Below, one piece after another: positions 1-13,467 of a DNA stretch of 64,000 bases. The stretch's first letter is position 1. Each line of letters begins with the position of its first letter. Source of the stretch: Ophioderma brevispina (lineage: Eukaryota > Echinodermata > Ophiuroidea > Amphilepidida > Ophiodermatidae); NCBI GenBank assembly GCA_023653785.1, contig JAMKCH010035169.1, positions 1 to 64,000 on the forward strand, given 5' to 3'. The position numbers and the translations under genes are program-made. The notes beneath the pieces were generated by a model that was not told the DNA's origin, did no database searches, and saw only the letters and a program-made list of their open reading frames with translations.

Positions 1-3000
1 TTTCTGATAAGGCCAATAAAAAGAACATGTTTGTTTCCAGGTAGCTTATTGGATCTTTATTTTTGAGGCATTTCTTCTGTTTATTTTTAATGATTAATTT
101 AGTAAATTGGGGTTTTTGGACAAACTGCCTCTGAGAGCGATTTTTTTTTAAAAGATAAAATTTGTTTATACAGGATTCCATCACATTTTTTTTTTAATTA
201 TACATATATACTGTCTTGACTAAGCATTTGGGTGATTTAAGTTATTTAAAAATGCATTTTGTATTTTTGGTTTTAGGCTACAAACTAGAGATTAAAAGCA
301 CATTCTTACTCTATTCTGATCTTGGAATTACTCTTAACGCAGCAAATTTCCTATCCATTAAGTAGCAAATCTCTAATTTGATCAAGGTCTCCCTTTAGGA
401 TCACTTTTCAAATTAATAATTTCCAATGAACTGTGAACTGGCCAACGCGTCCAGCATCCGTTATCATTAAGACCGATTATAATCGTGCACCCCCATCCTG
501 ATCATGCAGTATATTAAACCTGCATTGGCTTGCCCTGTCCCTATCTAATTATGAAATAGCAATTGTCCCGGGGAGATACACGGGGCCACTCTGACTCATC
601 ACCCTACACCTCCGATATTAAGCAATTAGCGGCTTCTTAACGAGCACAATCATGTTAGGAGCACTGCCATGCGGTCATGTGCACCATCATGTTGTGCTAA
701 TGACCGTTTTTTTGCTTGTAAAGAGCGAAAGTGTTAGCAATCCATAACGGTCAGAGTGCTACCGTCATTCCATCACTGGTTTAATTGATCGATTTTTTTC
801 CCCTCACCCCTACTCGTGACATTTGCAATGAGATACAAACTATCAGCTCCTAACCATGGTGCATCGGAGTGGTAAAAAATTATGGCTAAATAAAAAAAGC
901 CGCATGATCTCTACATTTGGAAAAAATTTCTGATATCATCATAGTTAGCAATTTCCAATATGATTTCTAATTAATTTGCATCTGTGTACAGCAAATTGTG
1001 TGTCTATCTTCTAACGAATAAATTTTCAGGTAAATGTGACACATCCAACCTAGAAGTAGCAGTCTATTGTAGGGTAATACCTCGTCTCTTATATAATAAC
1101 TGGCATTTGTAAAGTTTATCCCAATTTCATTGTGAAAGAGAGTGTGTGTGTGTCATGTACAGTGCCTAACCAACCTGGTTGCTGAATCATAAAAAATTGA
1201 CCTATGACATTGGGTAGACAATCCAACTTAATTATAACTCTAACCATAACCTCACTCCTTAGCCTGGCCTTAATCATTGTTCCTTGATGCTGTTGTCAGA
1301 ATTTTTGATACCTTTATTTGTTCTTTAATACTTAATTACACATCTCCTCAAATGAGTTATTAGCTGTACATTATTTCCATGTCTTGAATAATATTTTAAT
1401 AATTCCAATCAGGATCCTGAAATCATAATTATCCATTCCAGAAGGTAAAAGTTGATTTTTTTTGGCAGATCAAATTTTTTTGTAAATTTTCTAACCTTTT
1501 TGACTCTCACGTGAATTGATGACTTTTTTGAGGCATAATCATTAGTTTAAACGCAAAAAAAGAGAAGAGGTTGTTTTGTTTTTCTCCAAAAATCATGCAC
1601 AACTGTCCTTAATACATCTATAACATCTTACAGTATAGTAGTATAGTCCTAATATGCAAAAGGGCACATCCTACACTTTGTTTATTAAAGTGAGTGGGTC
1701 ACGATAGACCCGTTCGATAGATTTTTTTTAAGATTTTTAAAAAAAACCAAAAAACATAAAAAAAATATACAGAAATAAAAATGGGGTCACCGCACTCGTT
1801 TTTGAGAAAAATTCCATTAAAAACAACCTCTTTTTTCCCAAAAATTTGTTACACACGTCTATGGAACACTCTTTTTTCATGGACATTTTTTGACTAGTAA
1901 AAAAAATCGGTTCGATAACTTTTGTCCTATTTTTAATAAAAGTTACGCATTAATTAACAAGATCTGTCGATTTCTGAAGAAAAACGTAGTGGTCACCGAA
2001 TTCTTTTTCTGTTATTTTTCGAAAATAATGGTATTTTTAGTAGTCTAAATCGAACGCGATATTTGAGGTGCGTACAACACCACAAGTGTCACGCATGGCA
2101 AACGCTTATTGACCGCAAACAAAAACAGGCACGCACTGATTAAAACTTATGAGCATTCACCATGTTCCCATTCATCTTTGTTTTTTCCCGGTCTTTATGA
2201 TTTTTAATATTTAATATTGATATGTTTTGTATGCTGAGAATCAAAAAACGACTATGGAAGAAAGATAAGAAAAGTTTAAGAAGGTGAGAAGGAAAAGTAT
2301 TGAAGCAAGTTAAAGGCGTGTCCAGATTTCGTGATTTGAATACATGCTTAACGTTGATATTCACACTCTGAACCAGTATTAGATGGCACGAATATATGCC
2401 CTCCTAATACTTAGCAGCAATGTTCTAAATACTATTTAAAATTTGTTCCTTTTACGAAGTTAAACGATCTTTATTAATAAAGTTGTCATCTGGGAATTAA
2501 AAAATAAAACTTATGAGATTGCCACGTCGTCTTTTTATGCCAAGTTGTTGGCCAATATCTGCTTACAATGGAGCTGGGACACAAAAATTCAGGGGTTTTT
2601 GAGTGAGATGGGAGAGAAATCCCGGCTAAATTCGAATTGTAGGAAACTAAAGCCTTCGTAGTATTAGTGGAATGTGGGCGATTTAAGATTTGCACACTTC
2701 TCAATGGTCCTAAAATGTTGATTTGTCATTTCCGGCCTTTAAAGTTACCTGAAATACTCTCTTTTTAGTAAATTAAGTTTCATAAATGACATAATTGCTG
2801 TCGGAATACTGAACATTGTGATTTTTTACATACAAGAAGGCATTTACATTATACGTTGTTTATATAATGCGTTTTTAAAATCTGAAACAGCACATCGGCC
2901 TACGGCACTTCATTGGAAACAAAGTAAGGCAAAGAAGCTATAAGCGTGCATGCTGTCTGCGAAAGATCGCCACCAGTGTACGCAATGGTGTTTTTTACGC

Positions 3001-3994
3001 GCGCGGACATGTAGGAACGCCAAGGAACAATTGGGGAAGATAGAGAGGAAGGGAGAAGGTTCGGTTCGTGAATCAATCGATCTGGTTAGGTGTATTTGTT
3101 TTTTTTTTCTGGGCGCGCGGCAGACTAACCCACGTTGACCCAAGTCACCTTACAGCTGCAAGCGCGCGACTTTTTTTTGTTGTTTGGCTAGCGATTGACG
3201 AGTTTGTTTAATTTGGTTTCACCTCCCCACTCGCACGTCTGAAATTTGTTATTAGATTGTTTATTTTTTTTTGTTTTTTTTGATGGATTAGGGATTGTTG
3301 TTTTTTCTTTTAGACACACCGACACTTGACGACCACAAGTTTTCCCCTCTGTTGCGGAAGGCTTTTGGACAAACTATGTTTGGTCCAAACCCACGTACCC
3401 CCACCCCAAGAAAACAACCGCAACACCCTCTCGCTGCCCCCCTCCGCGAACCCCCTTGCCTGACTATCAGTAACGCTGTTTCCCCCCATAGCCAACACAA
3501 CCCACTCGAGCCCCTGAATTTTTATGGCTTCCTCTTTTGTTCCTTGTACGATCAGAAATCTAATAAGCATCATCTTGTTACATAAGACGGCGTATCTGGT
3601 ATTCATTAAGGTGTGATCTAATACTTATTGGTAAGCATTCCAAATATGTAAAAAAAAAACTGGGTTCGAGAAAAAAATTTGGGCGCTTCTTCCTGGACAT
3701 CTCCTCATGTCTCTTTTAAAACATGAAATCCCTTCAGCCATTAAGCTTTAATCATTTTCATCGCTTCTCAATTGATAGAAGAGGTCTGTGAAGATATTGC
3801 GTATTATGCATAACAATACACAATTACCCCCCCAAAACCATGTCAAAAGAAGAAAGCAAATCCCACTGTATCAATTGACTTATAGTTAAAGCCTCATTTT
3901 CATGTGAGAGCTAATGGAGGGAGAAAAGTTCACCATAAACTCAGTTTAAAAAAAATTGAAAATGCTTGGTAACTAAATACAATTTTGCCAAAAA
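1..3994. other. noncoding AT-rich interval
   Basis: I see no gene or recognisable element here. The stretch is AT-rich with many A and T homopolymers, a short GT run at about 1,142-1,153, and an imperfect inverted repeat at about 641-708. The segments 2,910-3,140 and 3,290-3,610 are richer in CpG and open on both strands for up to 98 codons, but the translations show no family motif, no splice structure and no hydrophobic pattern. I treat them as chance frames. Confidence 0.5.
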
Positions 3995-4048
3995 TGGGGG
4001 GGGGGGGAAGAAGAGAAGGGGGGGGAAGACAGGGAGAGGGAGAGAGAA
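3995..4048 (+). repeat. G/GA-rich low-complexity run
   Basis: A run of about twelve G is followed by alternating GA-rich sequence. Simple-sequence tract. The 340 bp that follow, up to the LINE at 4,390, hold nothing recognisable. Confidence 0.85.
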
Positions 4049-4389
4049 TTTATCAAATCATTTGCGGGTTATTCAAATAATATCACGTGATAGCTGAGGC
4101 CGTGTGTAAGAAGAACACAAAGGGTGGGTCAGGGTTTTGAGTGCGAAAAACACTGGTAGGGACAATTCAAACACAAAAGCTCAAAGCTAGTCATTTATAG
4201 AAAACATTCTACAGAACCCGCGAGTTAGAGGCGCAGGAAACCAAACGGACAACATGGATCGGCAATTGGCAAAGTAGAAGAACAAAGAAAAAGGACGAGG
4301 AGAATAACCTGACAGCGGAAGGGGGGTAACGTGGAATGGCCGTGAATTGCTCGCATTTCTTAGCGAGTGGTACTATTATGCGTAATATT

Positions 4390-5766
4390 TACACTTGGAT
4401 GTGGTTTTGCCTTCCCTGATTAGCAGTTCTCGTTCTCTAAGTACCCCCTCTCAGCAAAGAATTTTGATCGACGACTGCATCCAACACAACTTCACACCCC
4501 TATACGCACCACAGCCTCATGCATCCCCTTTTCCCTTAAAAATTGGAAACAACACTTCACGCCCACTCCACCGGGCATTCCTCGCATCTAACACCTCTGA
4601 CACAAAACTCATCTCAACCAATCCTATTCTCACTCCGAATAATCATCTCAACACTCACTTCCGAGTTTTTTTTTTGGGGTCCCAGCAGCCGTTCCGTTGT
4701 TGTCGTTGCTCACAAAGCATTACCGACAACTTCTTTTCATGACTGACTCTCATCAACTGGCCCTTCCACCACCATCAGGCTCCACCCTCTGATCCCATTG
4801 CGAGTTCCTCATTCCATGTGTCTGACTCCATATGACTGCTGTCTAGACCCCTGCTCTATCTTTGTCTAGAGTGGAGGTGATCGGAACTTTCACTGACTTC
4901 CTCTCATTTAAATCTTCCCCCTTCTCAACATCTTTTCCTTCCTTTGTAGCATTTGTCTCACTAAAACTAACACCTTGTTTGGGTCACTTCCACTCAACTC
5001 AAGCACCCCCTTGTCTCATTACGCCCTCCTTCATAGACAGTAGGAAACCCATTCTTGGCTCGCTTCTTCAATCTTGATCTGTGGACCACTCCACTTTACA
5101 GTCTTTCCGTACCATGTCTCCCTCATTCCTTCTTTAACGCATCCTTCTTTCTCTCTATTGCCTCCTTACCTCAGCATTCCACTACCCCGTATCGTTCCTG
5201 GGTCTCTTCCTCCTTTATTCTTTTGTAGCACACGCTTCATCACCCGCCTGTAACACCCCTTCCTTAAAAAACACCCCCGTCACAGACTCGGCGTACATCA
5301 TCCCCACAAGAGCGGACACATCCCCCGACACCAATGCTCGACCACTCTCATCATCAAAATTCTTTCTGTGTCTCGTCTTCTTTCAGCTTCGCGCATTACC
5401 TTTCACTCCGAACATCTGCCCTACCTTCCTCACCACATTTTTTCACACTCTTCCACTTGTCCACATCGGCAACCACCAACCTATGGTGTAATTCCAGGGG
5501 AATTCCTTAACATGTGTCTTACTAGAAGACAACTTTCTCCTCTCCTTACCCACCAGCACAAAATCAATCTTACGACTGCGCGCTCCACACGCTGTAGAAC
5601 TAGACAGGTCACTTTTCCATTGTGGCACACTTTCATTGAAAGCAACGTATTCGCAATGCCACCTCCTTCTCATCACAAAACGCTAACAACATCCTTCATT
5701 AACGGTTTCTCTCCAACTGTACCCTCCAGAACCACCCCAAACCTAATCTTGCTGTTCGAAAACTAG
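4390..5766 (-). pseudogene. Decayed RTE-like LINE: endonuclease C-terminus and linker to RT
   Basis: Read on the minus strand, 5,533-5,571 encodes KIDFVLVGKERRK, the end of an endonuclease/exonuclease/phosphatase domain as seen in RTE-type LINE ORFs. About 80 bp further on, in another frame, comes an HRLVVADVD-like segment, the usual close of that domain. Near 5,161-5,190 a WNAEVR-type motif followed by a lysine-rich stretch matches the linker that precedes the reverse transcriptase in these elements. The parts lie in different frames with stops between them, so the copy is dead. The strong C/T bias of the plus strand accounts for the long open plus-strand frames here (up to 132 codons), which I regard as shadows. 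The family assignment is from recall of the motif pattern; no RT core motifs were found before the copy ends. Confidence 0.6.
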
Positions 5767-6599
5767 TGTAAACACCAGCTATTCTCTTGCTAGTCTCAAT
5801 TTTGCCCACCATGGTTCCAATACACACAAGTTCAAAGAGAGCATTTTGTTATCCACAGTCTCGTCCCCGGACTTACCTCAAAAAAGTTGAGATTTTCATT
5901 ATTCTGAAACCGTCAACAGTATTTAATCCATGGGGCCAAATCTGACGTGCAAATTCGGCCATGGGCTGTAAGTAATTTTGCAATTTTATTTTTTCCGTAC
6001 AGAAATTTATAGCACAGTGGCCTATTGGGGACCGGGGAACGAGCATTTGCTCAGAATACAAAACCGCAAGTCGGAATCCAGCTCTAAAAAGTGTGAATAA
6101 ACTTTTCTCAAGGATATCTAGTGAACAATGAATAAAACAGAATGGGGCTGGAGTGAGGAGGGGTGAGTATAAAATTTAATTTAACGACAAACTCAAACAC
6201 AATTGTGTTATATAGTGTCAGTAGGTTTTTTCATTATATTACGTTTTTTTAAACACAGCAAACCTCTTAAAACACATCACTTAAATACTGTAATCACAAC
6301 CTTTTTAAAAAGGTAAAAAGTACTTTAAAAATCCATCCTTCAGGAATTTATAACCTGAAGAGGCCTTAATATCTTGAAATAATGTTTTACAAATCTGGGA
6401 CACTGTAATATTTACTACGAATAAGCGCATAATCAACGCACTCAGGTACTACATGTTTTCACAGAAAGCGCACATCACAAGGAATACACCGAGGACTGAC
6501 TCACCCTTAAGCAAATGACTATGGGTCATATAAGTATGACCATTTTTACATCGCGCTAATACAATCACGTCCCTTCGTCCATCAAACGTGAACTACCAA
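5767..6599. other. Intergenic stretch with a dispersed repeat
   Basis: Noncoding. The segment at about 6,005-6,150 is related to 40,515-40,630: both contain GCATTTGCTC, then ACAAAACCGCAAG, then a GGAATC and, further on, GAATAAAACAGAA. This marks an unnamed interspersed family. The rest shows nothing. Confidence 0.5.
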
Positions 6600-8390
6600 C
6601 AGCTCCACAGTTGGGTGAAAAGCATGCATTTTATTATAGGAAATGAATCCCACAGCATTTGGCACCTATTTCTGATATAGCTATTAACTGAAGCCTTAAA
6701 ATCTGTAAGGGAATCTCAATGGTTGTATATTCAATTAAGGGCTCTTTCGCCAATAATACATCAACCTTTTCATTGGCTTGAATACCAATGTGACCCGGAA
6801 TCCAAGCTAAAACGACGGATTTATTAATTGAGAATTGAAGAATGCTTCCAACAGCTCAGCAATATTGGGATGACGACATTCTCTGCCTTGCAAATCCATC
6901 AGACTAGATAGTGAATCAGTTAATATAATGAAATGACTCTCATTTGAATTTTAAGCTATCTAAGGACAACTTAAGTGCCTCCAATTCAGCAGTGAAAATA
7001 GAAGCATTATTTCAGGAACCTATATGACGATGAGCCGCCGACTTAAAACGGCTGCAGCAGCCTTTTCCAAACCCTTAGACCAATTCTGTAAAATTAACTC
7101 GATGTTGATGATAGTTATGCCTAAGATCATCAACTTTAGCTTGAAAAACAAGAGCATCAGTTTAGACCTCTTATATTGACATAAAGTTAGGTCAATATCA
7201 AGTTCAAACATGTCCAAGGAGGATAATAGAAAAAATCAAGTGAAGCAAAGTGTTATCAGCATTAGGACAACCTGTGAAAAATCCCTTCTTTCTACGGGAT
7301 TCCAAAATATGGAATAGCATTAGGTTACTAGTATAGAAGTTGGTTAAATTTAGGCGAAAGGTGCTATCAGTGTGGGATGGATATCAGCATATTACTTTAA
7401 GTTTAGGCATATTGAAGAGTAATTGTTCCAATATAGATGTAATGAGGTTCATTAGCTTCGACATTATAAGCTTTGCATAGGAGAGGTACGAAAAGCACCC
7501 AACATAGTCGAAGACCTTGATTGAATAGGTTCAAGCTTTTTTCAAATATGAATTACGAGCAGAACTATAAACACTGCAACAATAAATCCAATTTTGATCT
7601 CACAAGTGATCTATAAAGGCGAAGACAAAACTGAGCGATCTGCGCCCCAGTCCATCTGCTTAGAAACTACTTTTAAAAGATTCAGACCTTTTTTGACATC
7701 TCTTCCGCAATAGTCCAAATATGGTTTGAGTTCATTTACGTCAAATATTAAGCCCAAGAATTTAGTCCGTGAAACGACTGGAATAGGAGACAGATTCAAG
7801 TTTTAATCTGGGGTCAAGGTGAAGGCGTCTTTGTATTGCAAAAATGCATACAAACAGTGTTAGTCTTTAGAGCAGAGAAACGGAAACCAGTTCATTTCAG
7901 CCCACTGTTGAAGCTTATTCAGGGCAATTTTGCATTTGTCTTTCTATAGAAACCATATTTGATGAAGTATAGGAAATAGAGAAATCATCTACAAACAATG
8001 ACATCTCCATTCCGGCATTGACCACTTGGCAAATACTATTCATTTCAAAAGAAATAGAGTAAACAGAGAGAATACTACCCTGGGGAACACCAATCTCTGA
8101 TTAGAATTTCTGATAAGGACTGTTCCCAACCGAACCCTAAAAACACGGATCGGTCAAAAAATTCTTAATAAACAACGAATTTTACCTCTTAGTCTAAATT
8201 ATGCAAATCTTCCTCAAAATACCATATTTAGTAGTATCATAGGCCTTCTCTAGATCAAAGAATACCGACACAACTTGATGGCTCTAACAAAACATCACAA
8301 TAAAAGATTCAACCAGAAAAGTTGTTCAATAGTACTACGGCCCTGACGGAAACCATTGGACACTTAGATATCAGTCCATACTAGAAGGGG
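6600..8390 (-). pseudogene. Decayed LINE with reverse transcriptase and RNase H (Jockey/I-like)
   Basis: Minus-strand reading gives the standard order of a non-LTR retrotransposon ORF2: NGFRQGRSTIEQL at about 8,315-8,360, FFDLEKAYD at about 8,240-8,268, GVPQGS at about 8,076-8,092, and the catalytic box FVDD at about 7,984-7,996. The frame 7,611-7,799 follows, with a KFLGLIFD segment and LNLLKVVS then DWGADR, typical of the region after the RT palm. An RNase H follows, with AELEALKLSLD near 6,960-6,993 and WIPGHIGIQANEKVD near 6,765-6,811. An RNase H after the RT places it among I/Jockey-like groups rather than CR1 or RTE. Frameshifts and stops separate every block, so it is a fossil. No endonuclease domain is visible, which suggests a 5'-truncated copy. 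Confidence 0.75.
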
Positions 8391-8394
8391 CGGT

Positions 8395-8417
8395 GGAATC
8401 ACGAAATGCACCTTTAA
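8395..8417 (-). repeat. MITE terminus ending TGCACCTTTAA
   Basis: A 23-bp stretch identical in its core to 40,636-40,658 (AATCACGAAATGCACCTTTAA). It ends in TTAA and, on the minus strand, starts TTAAAGGTGC, like other TTAA-AGG elements in this window. Probably the terminal stub of a degraded copy. The 180 bp up to the next SINE show nothing. Confidence 0.4.
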
Positions 8418-8597
8418 ACAAATTAACACACGATAGTGTGATAGTTGAAAAAAGCTAAACAAAGAGTCTGTGTGATCACCTAGAATTAAAAAGGGATTGA
8501 TTTATTGTAAGAGACCTTTAATGTTTGCATACAAAACACCCTCATTATTGGCAAACTAAACAAAACAGGACATGCGTTTCTGGATAATAGTGTATTA

Positions 8598-8950
8598 GAC
8601 AGAGCGTGGCCTACTGGTTAGGGTATTTGCCTTGGTTGCAGGAGGTCCCCAGTTCAAACCCCAGTAGGACACTTTGCTGGGATTTAATTTGGGTACTAAA
8701 TTCTGGATTTCATTTATAAGAACTATTGGTAAGTTTTAAAACAGGAATTCCGCTCTTCCAGGCGTTATTTGGACGTGGGCAAACAAACCATGAAACTACC
8801 ACAGTCCCTCGGAGGGGATGTTAAGCCTGTACATGGAGAATCATGCCTATGTAATCGCAGCCGTTTCAATAAGGGTAGGGTGGTAACCCCTGGACGTCCC
8901 AAAATCATCTGGATCCCTGGGCATCATTTGAAAGCTTATACTGAACGCTG
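8598..8950 (+). mobile_element. tRNA-derived SINE
   Basis: The head contains a pol III A-box-like GTGGCCTACTGGTTAGG at 8,606-8,622 and a B-box-like AGTTCAAACCCC at about 8,651-8,662, spaced as in a tRNA gene. The body follows, with CCTCGGAGGGGATGTTAAGCC at about 8,807-8,827, which resembles a body motif I recall from SINEs of several marine invertebrates. The 60-codon ORF inside it is a shadow. The 3' end is not sharply defined and I could not identify target-site duplications. Confidence 0.65.
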
Positions 8951-9212
8951 AATGATCTACCCAGCTAAATAAGCAAAACAAACAAGACTGTAGATGTTGT
9001 TGACTTGTTCCCTGGGCAATCTGGAAAACATTGACTCTCCAAAGCATCCACTGGCGGCGCACATCAAATAGCAAGGATTGGATTATAAACTAATGGGACA
9101 TGTGGAAAGAGTAACAGCATGTACAAAGAACCATTCCTTCAATTATACACAGCAAATTTTCAGCTTTAGGGTTAGACACTGAACACACGAGTAATAATAA
9201 GTCATGTCTTAC

Positions 9213-10330
9213 TTAAGGATAGTGTCAACCCCTGGGATTTGTTTTCACACGAATTTCGGATGTTTGCACCATTTTGAAACAACCTGATGTCTATCGTACC
9301 AACAAAGGTTATTCAATGCAGACAATCCTGAGTTGTAATTTTTTTGCCGATTTAAAACAGCTATGTGACCATTTAAAGTCACAAAACCACAGGGTCTTAC
9401 GGCGGGGAATTTTAAGCACATACACGCCGGTCAGGGCGCAAGGCGCAGCATTGCGTGGTGAATGTTTGCTGCGTAATGAAGAGTGCGTGTATTAATGTAC
9501 TTTTGCCGGAACGCATCTTGGAAAAACGAAAAAATAATTATTTGAAAATGTAAACAAAGCACTAATTAAGGAAAAGATTAAAATCAATTTCTTCTGATTA
9601 TGAGTTGAAGCACAAAGGAGTTTGATTCAATAGTGCATAAAGGATGTATTTTCATCACTTGCACAACAACCAATTTGAAGTTAAAAGGTAAAGTTAATTG
9701 GAGAAAGAGACAGCTTGAAATGACATGGAAAGTCACTTTTTTACTAAAACACGATTTTCTCTATGTAAATTTTCGCAAAAAAAATTTGTTAAATTTTCAG
9801 ACAAGATTAACTCCAAAAAAATACCTAAGTAAAAGGTAAGGTTTAAATTTTCCTACGAAAGCAATCGGGTCTTCTATAGGGACGTTTTTATTTTTCAATT
9901 TTTGATTTCTAACTAAAGATATTCTCCAATGACTATACTCAAATTTTGGAAAAGAAAAAGAAAGGTAAACAATCACACTTTTTTGAAATTTTCCCTTATG
10001 ATTTCGAAAAGTAAGCTCTATTTAAAAAAATGAAAAAACCGTCCCTAGACAAATTTGTCTTGTTTCTAAAAAATAACAGTAGAAAATCATGACAACAATT
10101 CAAAGTTTTTGTTATGCTGTCTGCAAATTTTGGGGAAAATAATGTTTTTTTAGGATTTTTTCAAAATAAATACGGAAAGTTTTCTACATTAATCTGATGC
10201 AATCATCGGGTTTCGTCTAATTTTCTTTTAGAAATGTATTACTTTTACAGGACAATTAATCAAATATTTGCAAAAAGTTACAAACCAAAATAGATCCTCG
10301 GAGGTTCCAAGGGTTGACACTTGCCCTTAA
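9213..10330. mobile_element. TTAA-flanked element with short inverted repeats
   Basis: The left end reads TTAAGGATAGTGTCAACCCC (9,213-9,232). The right end, read on the minus strand from 10,330, gives TTAAGGGCAAGTGTCAACCC. The outer TTAA on both sides fits a TTAA target-site duplication, as made by piggyBac and Kolobok transposases. The interior (about 1.1 kb) is AT-rich and has no transposase-like frame; the two small plus-strand ORFs (9,274-9,495 and 9,633-9,839) show no motif. I call it non-autonomous. The inverted repeats are short (about 25 bp). Confidence 0.55.
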
Positions 10331-13257
10331 CAATCCAAGAACGTGTATTTGTATTACGTGTATATGGCCTGGAGTTGTTTTTGAAGCTGGGGATTAGGAT
10401 ATGGTCACACTGTGTTGGTCACACCTCGTAGCACACCCTAAGAATACAAGAAATTGTGGGTTAAAAAACAATTTTGAACAAATAACACAACAGAATTTAT
10501 AACTTAACAGTTAAATGTAACATCACCCAAAATCCAATCAAATTGCATGAATATTCCTTCTAATCCAGACATCAGTTTAAATCTTGAAAACCCTCATGAA
10601 GGCTCGGTACAACAAAGTCTGACAACCATAAGATGGTCTTAAGTGGAAGTACTCAAAATGTCTGAAAGCTTACTGAAAATTAATCTACCTAGCCTAAAGT
10701 ATAGATTACACTAGCCTAGTATAGATTCAATGATATATTCTAACGGCTGGGGTCAAGGATTCGACAACTCGACATCTGCTGATGAAGCCTTGAGGTTGTT
10801 TAGATTCAAAATAATACTGTATTGCAAAATATAGTACCAGTCACGAATACCCATTCAAACGCCTATGCCAGCCTGTTGTAAATTGGCACACAGTCTCATC
10901 AATAATCCGGAGCAGTTTATAGTCAATCCACATCACCTCCCTTTTCTCTGTCCTTTCGCAACATTATCTTTCCAACAAGCCAACAAAGGACACACCCTAG
11001 TGGCTCCTGTTCACTGTGTTTAGTGGTTCCCTGTCAGAGCATTAAGCAATATAGGGTTGTATCTAAAGAGCCATCTCAACACCAGAACTTCTGAATTGCT
11101 GGAATCTATGTTGTGTCAATCAAAGCAGAAAAAAATACTGTCTGCCATATGTTATAACAGAGAATATGCATGGAGTAATTAACTTACAAATTCTTAGTAT
11201 AATTTTTATATTTCAAATTCGGTTGGGATTATTGAAGCTTTTATATGTCTATAGGCATGCCTCCCAGTTTGGTGGGTTCTGTGCTGTAGAGGACATGTAT
11301 GATTTAGTTTTTATCCAGTCTGGGTGCATGCCTGGATGGGCATACTAGCGGGCTCCTCCACCAATCACACCAGAGAGAGTTGACCACATAAGCTCCAGTA
11401 GCCGGCAAACACACAGCAGGCGCCATATTTTCAAGCGAAAATGGATGTACAATACAAGCAAAGAGAGAGGCATGAAGGTATCAATCTATTTTTATCATCC
11501 CCCGCAAACTCGTTCAATCACCCAAATGACGCAACCATCAGTGGCGGCGCAGATGGGGCAGGCCGCAATTTTAAAACACCCCACACTCTTTTTCCTTCCC
11601 CAGTCCCCCATCCATGAAAAAATTCTACATTGTTTGCAAAATTGCAATTTGGGAGCAAAAATCTCAAACCTTTGATAAAAATGAGCAAGTTTGGCAAAAT
11701 TGGGTTAAACTAAAAATCTCTAAATTTTTGGAATCCCACCACAATTTCACTTCCCCCCCCCCCCAATCCCCGCTCCCCCAGAAAAGAAGTCTGGTGCAAG
11801 CCACTGACTTTTAAAAACCATATCATCCAGCGCATCCTTAATATGGTGAAAGTCCAAATTTAGCAACCGATTCTGTTGAATGAGTTTGGACGTCTTCCAA
11901 GTTGTGGCGGGTATTTTGAAAGATGACAACCAAAGACTATGGCAACCGCGGGGCACAACACCTCTCCTCCTCTATGCACTATAATGTTGGTTTCCTTTTG
12001 AAGTAATTCATAGAATCAAGCAAATCACGATACCCTCTAAGAGATATATGGTTTACAACAGATAGAGTTAAAGAAACCCTATTTTGATTGGTTTCCTCAT
12101 AGGGCTATCTTATGTTTGTGTCCTGTATGAGCCCATCAGACACCTGTACAATAGGTGGTAGTGCCCAGGGTGTTAAGACTCATTTGTATGCAGTTTTTGT
12201 GCCTCTTCAAATAAGTCACAAAGAAATCCCTTATTTTTTTTCTAATTTTTGACAATTTGGCAAAATTTCTGCAAAGGGCATTAAACGAAGCTGTTTATAA
12301 TGCTGAGAGCTGGGACTAAAATTAATAATAATGACAAAATCTTGTCAGAAAATAAAGTGATTGTTTGCTTAAATGCTTCTTACAAATTGCTACTAGTCCA
12401 CTTTTATCTCACCCCTGTAATTTTAGATCAGTCCATCATCCCATGTTCACGAGGCAATACCCCGGCTTTTTTTAAAAAAAAATAAAAAACAATTAGGGAA
12501 AGGTGACTTAAAATTGGCATCGAGTGTGGATCTAGGATTTCTAAAAATACAGTGGGCCGCCAAATTTTTTGGTGACTAGAGGAACAATAAAGCGCCCACA
12601 AAGTTGGTATCAACACACACGGCGCTCGGCGTCCCCTTTACCGTTATTGTTAGAGATCTACAGGGCGCCCCTGTGCATAAACAAATGTTTTTTTTACATA
12701 GTAGAGGGGGGGGCGAGCCCCTGGCCGCGCCCCCTCTAATCTGCCCCTGGTCATTTATGTGCTCACCATTGGATGACTTACACTATTTTACGGAGGTCAT
12801 TTATAAGATATTGATGACTCATCTTGGCATTCTGATTGCAATCTTTTCATGATAATGAATTTGATTGCAGCCCACTTACTGTTCACCTATTCATGTTAGT
12901 TAAACCAAAATCCGGTGTTGTCCTCACTAACGGGGGTGGCCGAATACACCTTACACTCGGCAATACTGCTGTGGTGAGGATTTATTGGAGCAAACAGATA
13001 TAAACGAGGCCCTTTCCTGAACATCCAGCCACAGTTTTTGTGGTGGGCCTAGCCTTTGGGCCAACCAAACCACGCCCATCATGTAGGCAACATGTCTGGA
13101 ATGGCCCGCCATTAACTCTCCAAGCTGACGCCCGTGTAGTTCATCTTTTTCATTCATCCCAGGTAACGCAGCTACCCTCATCATCAGATTTCCTTAGAAA
13201 ATCCGATGGGGCGACAGTTTAGCCACTGACAACTCGGCCCTGGACTTGTCCCTCTCA
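10331..13257. other. Noncoding interval
   Basis: No gene recognised. A short poly-C run lies near 11,755-11,764 and a G/C-rich patch at 12,660-12,760. The sequence around 11,413-11,485, GCGCCATATTTT followed by an ATG and a plausible GT donor, resembles a possible first exon, but nothing supports it further. The minus-strand frame 12,951-13,184 (77 codons) lies just outside the DIRS element and matches no family I know. Confidence 0.45.
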
Positions 13258-13467
13258 GAAGTGAGAGGGGGATACACTATGCGATCGATACATACCCTCC
13301 CGACCTACTTTTGCACAAATGTCTCATTGGGCCCGACCAGAACCTCTATACCACATTAAAATTTCGCTACCCCGCGAAAATAGTCGCCGATAGCGCGCAC
13401 TATTTTTCGGCACTCACCGCCCCATAGCGCAGTGAGTCGTCCTTATCCCCAATTGTTTCTCCAATTG
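13258..13467. repeat. Left inverted terminal repeat of the DIRS element
   Basis: Aligns with the reverse complement of 21,730-21,938 over its whole length. Shared blocks include TTTGCACAAATGTCTC, GATAGCGCGCACTATT, CAGTGAGTCG and AATTGTTTCTCCAA, with scattered substitutions and small indels. The outer edge is placed at AGAAGTGAGAGGGGG because the internal complementary region switches partner exactly there. Confidence 0.85.

Noticed and set aside
5368..5766. 132-codon plus-strand ORF
   Set aside because: Shadow of the minus-strand LINE endonuclease; C/T skew keeps the plus strand open.
11413..11490. Possible first exon (GCGCCATATTTT, ATG, then a GT donor)
   Set aside because: Only 12-13 codons, no downstream exon found and no family likeness.
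13250..13290. Palindrome CCCTCTC-AGAA-GTGAGAGGG as a possible target duplication at the DIRS left end
   Set aside because: It is an inverted, not direct, repeat, and no matching sequence lies beyond the right end. DIRS insertions normally make no target duplication.
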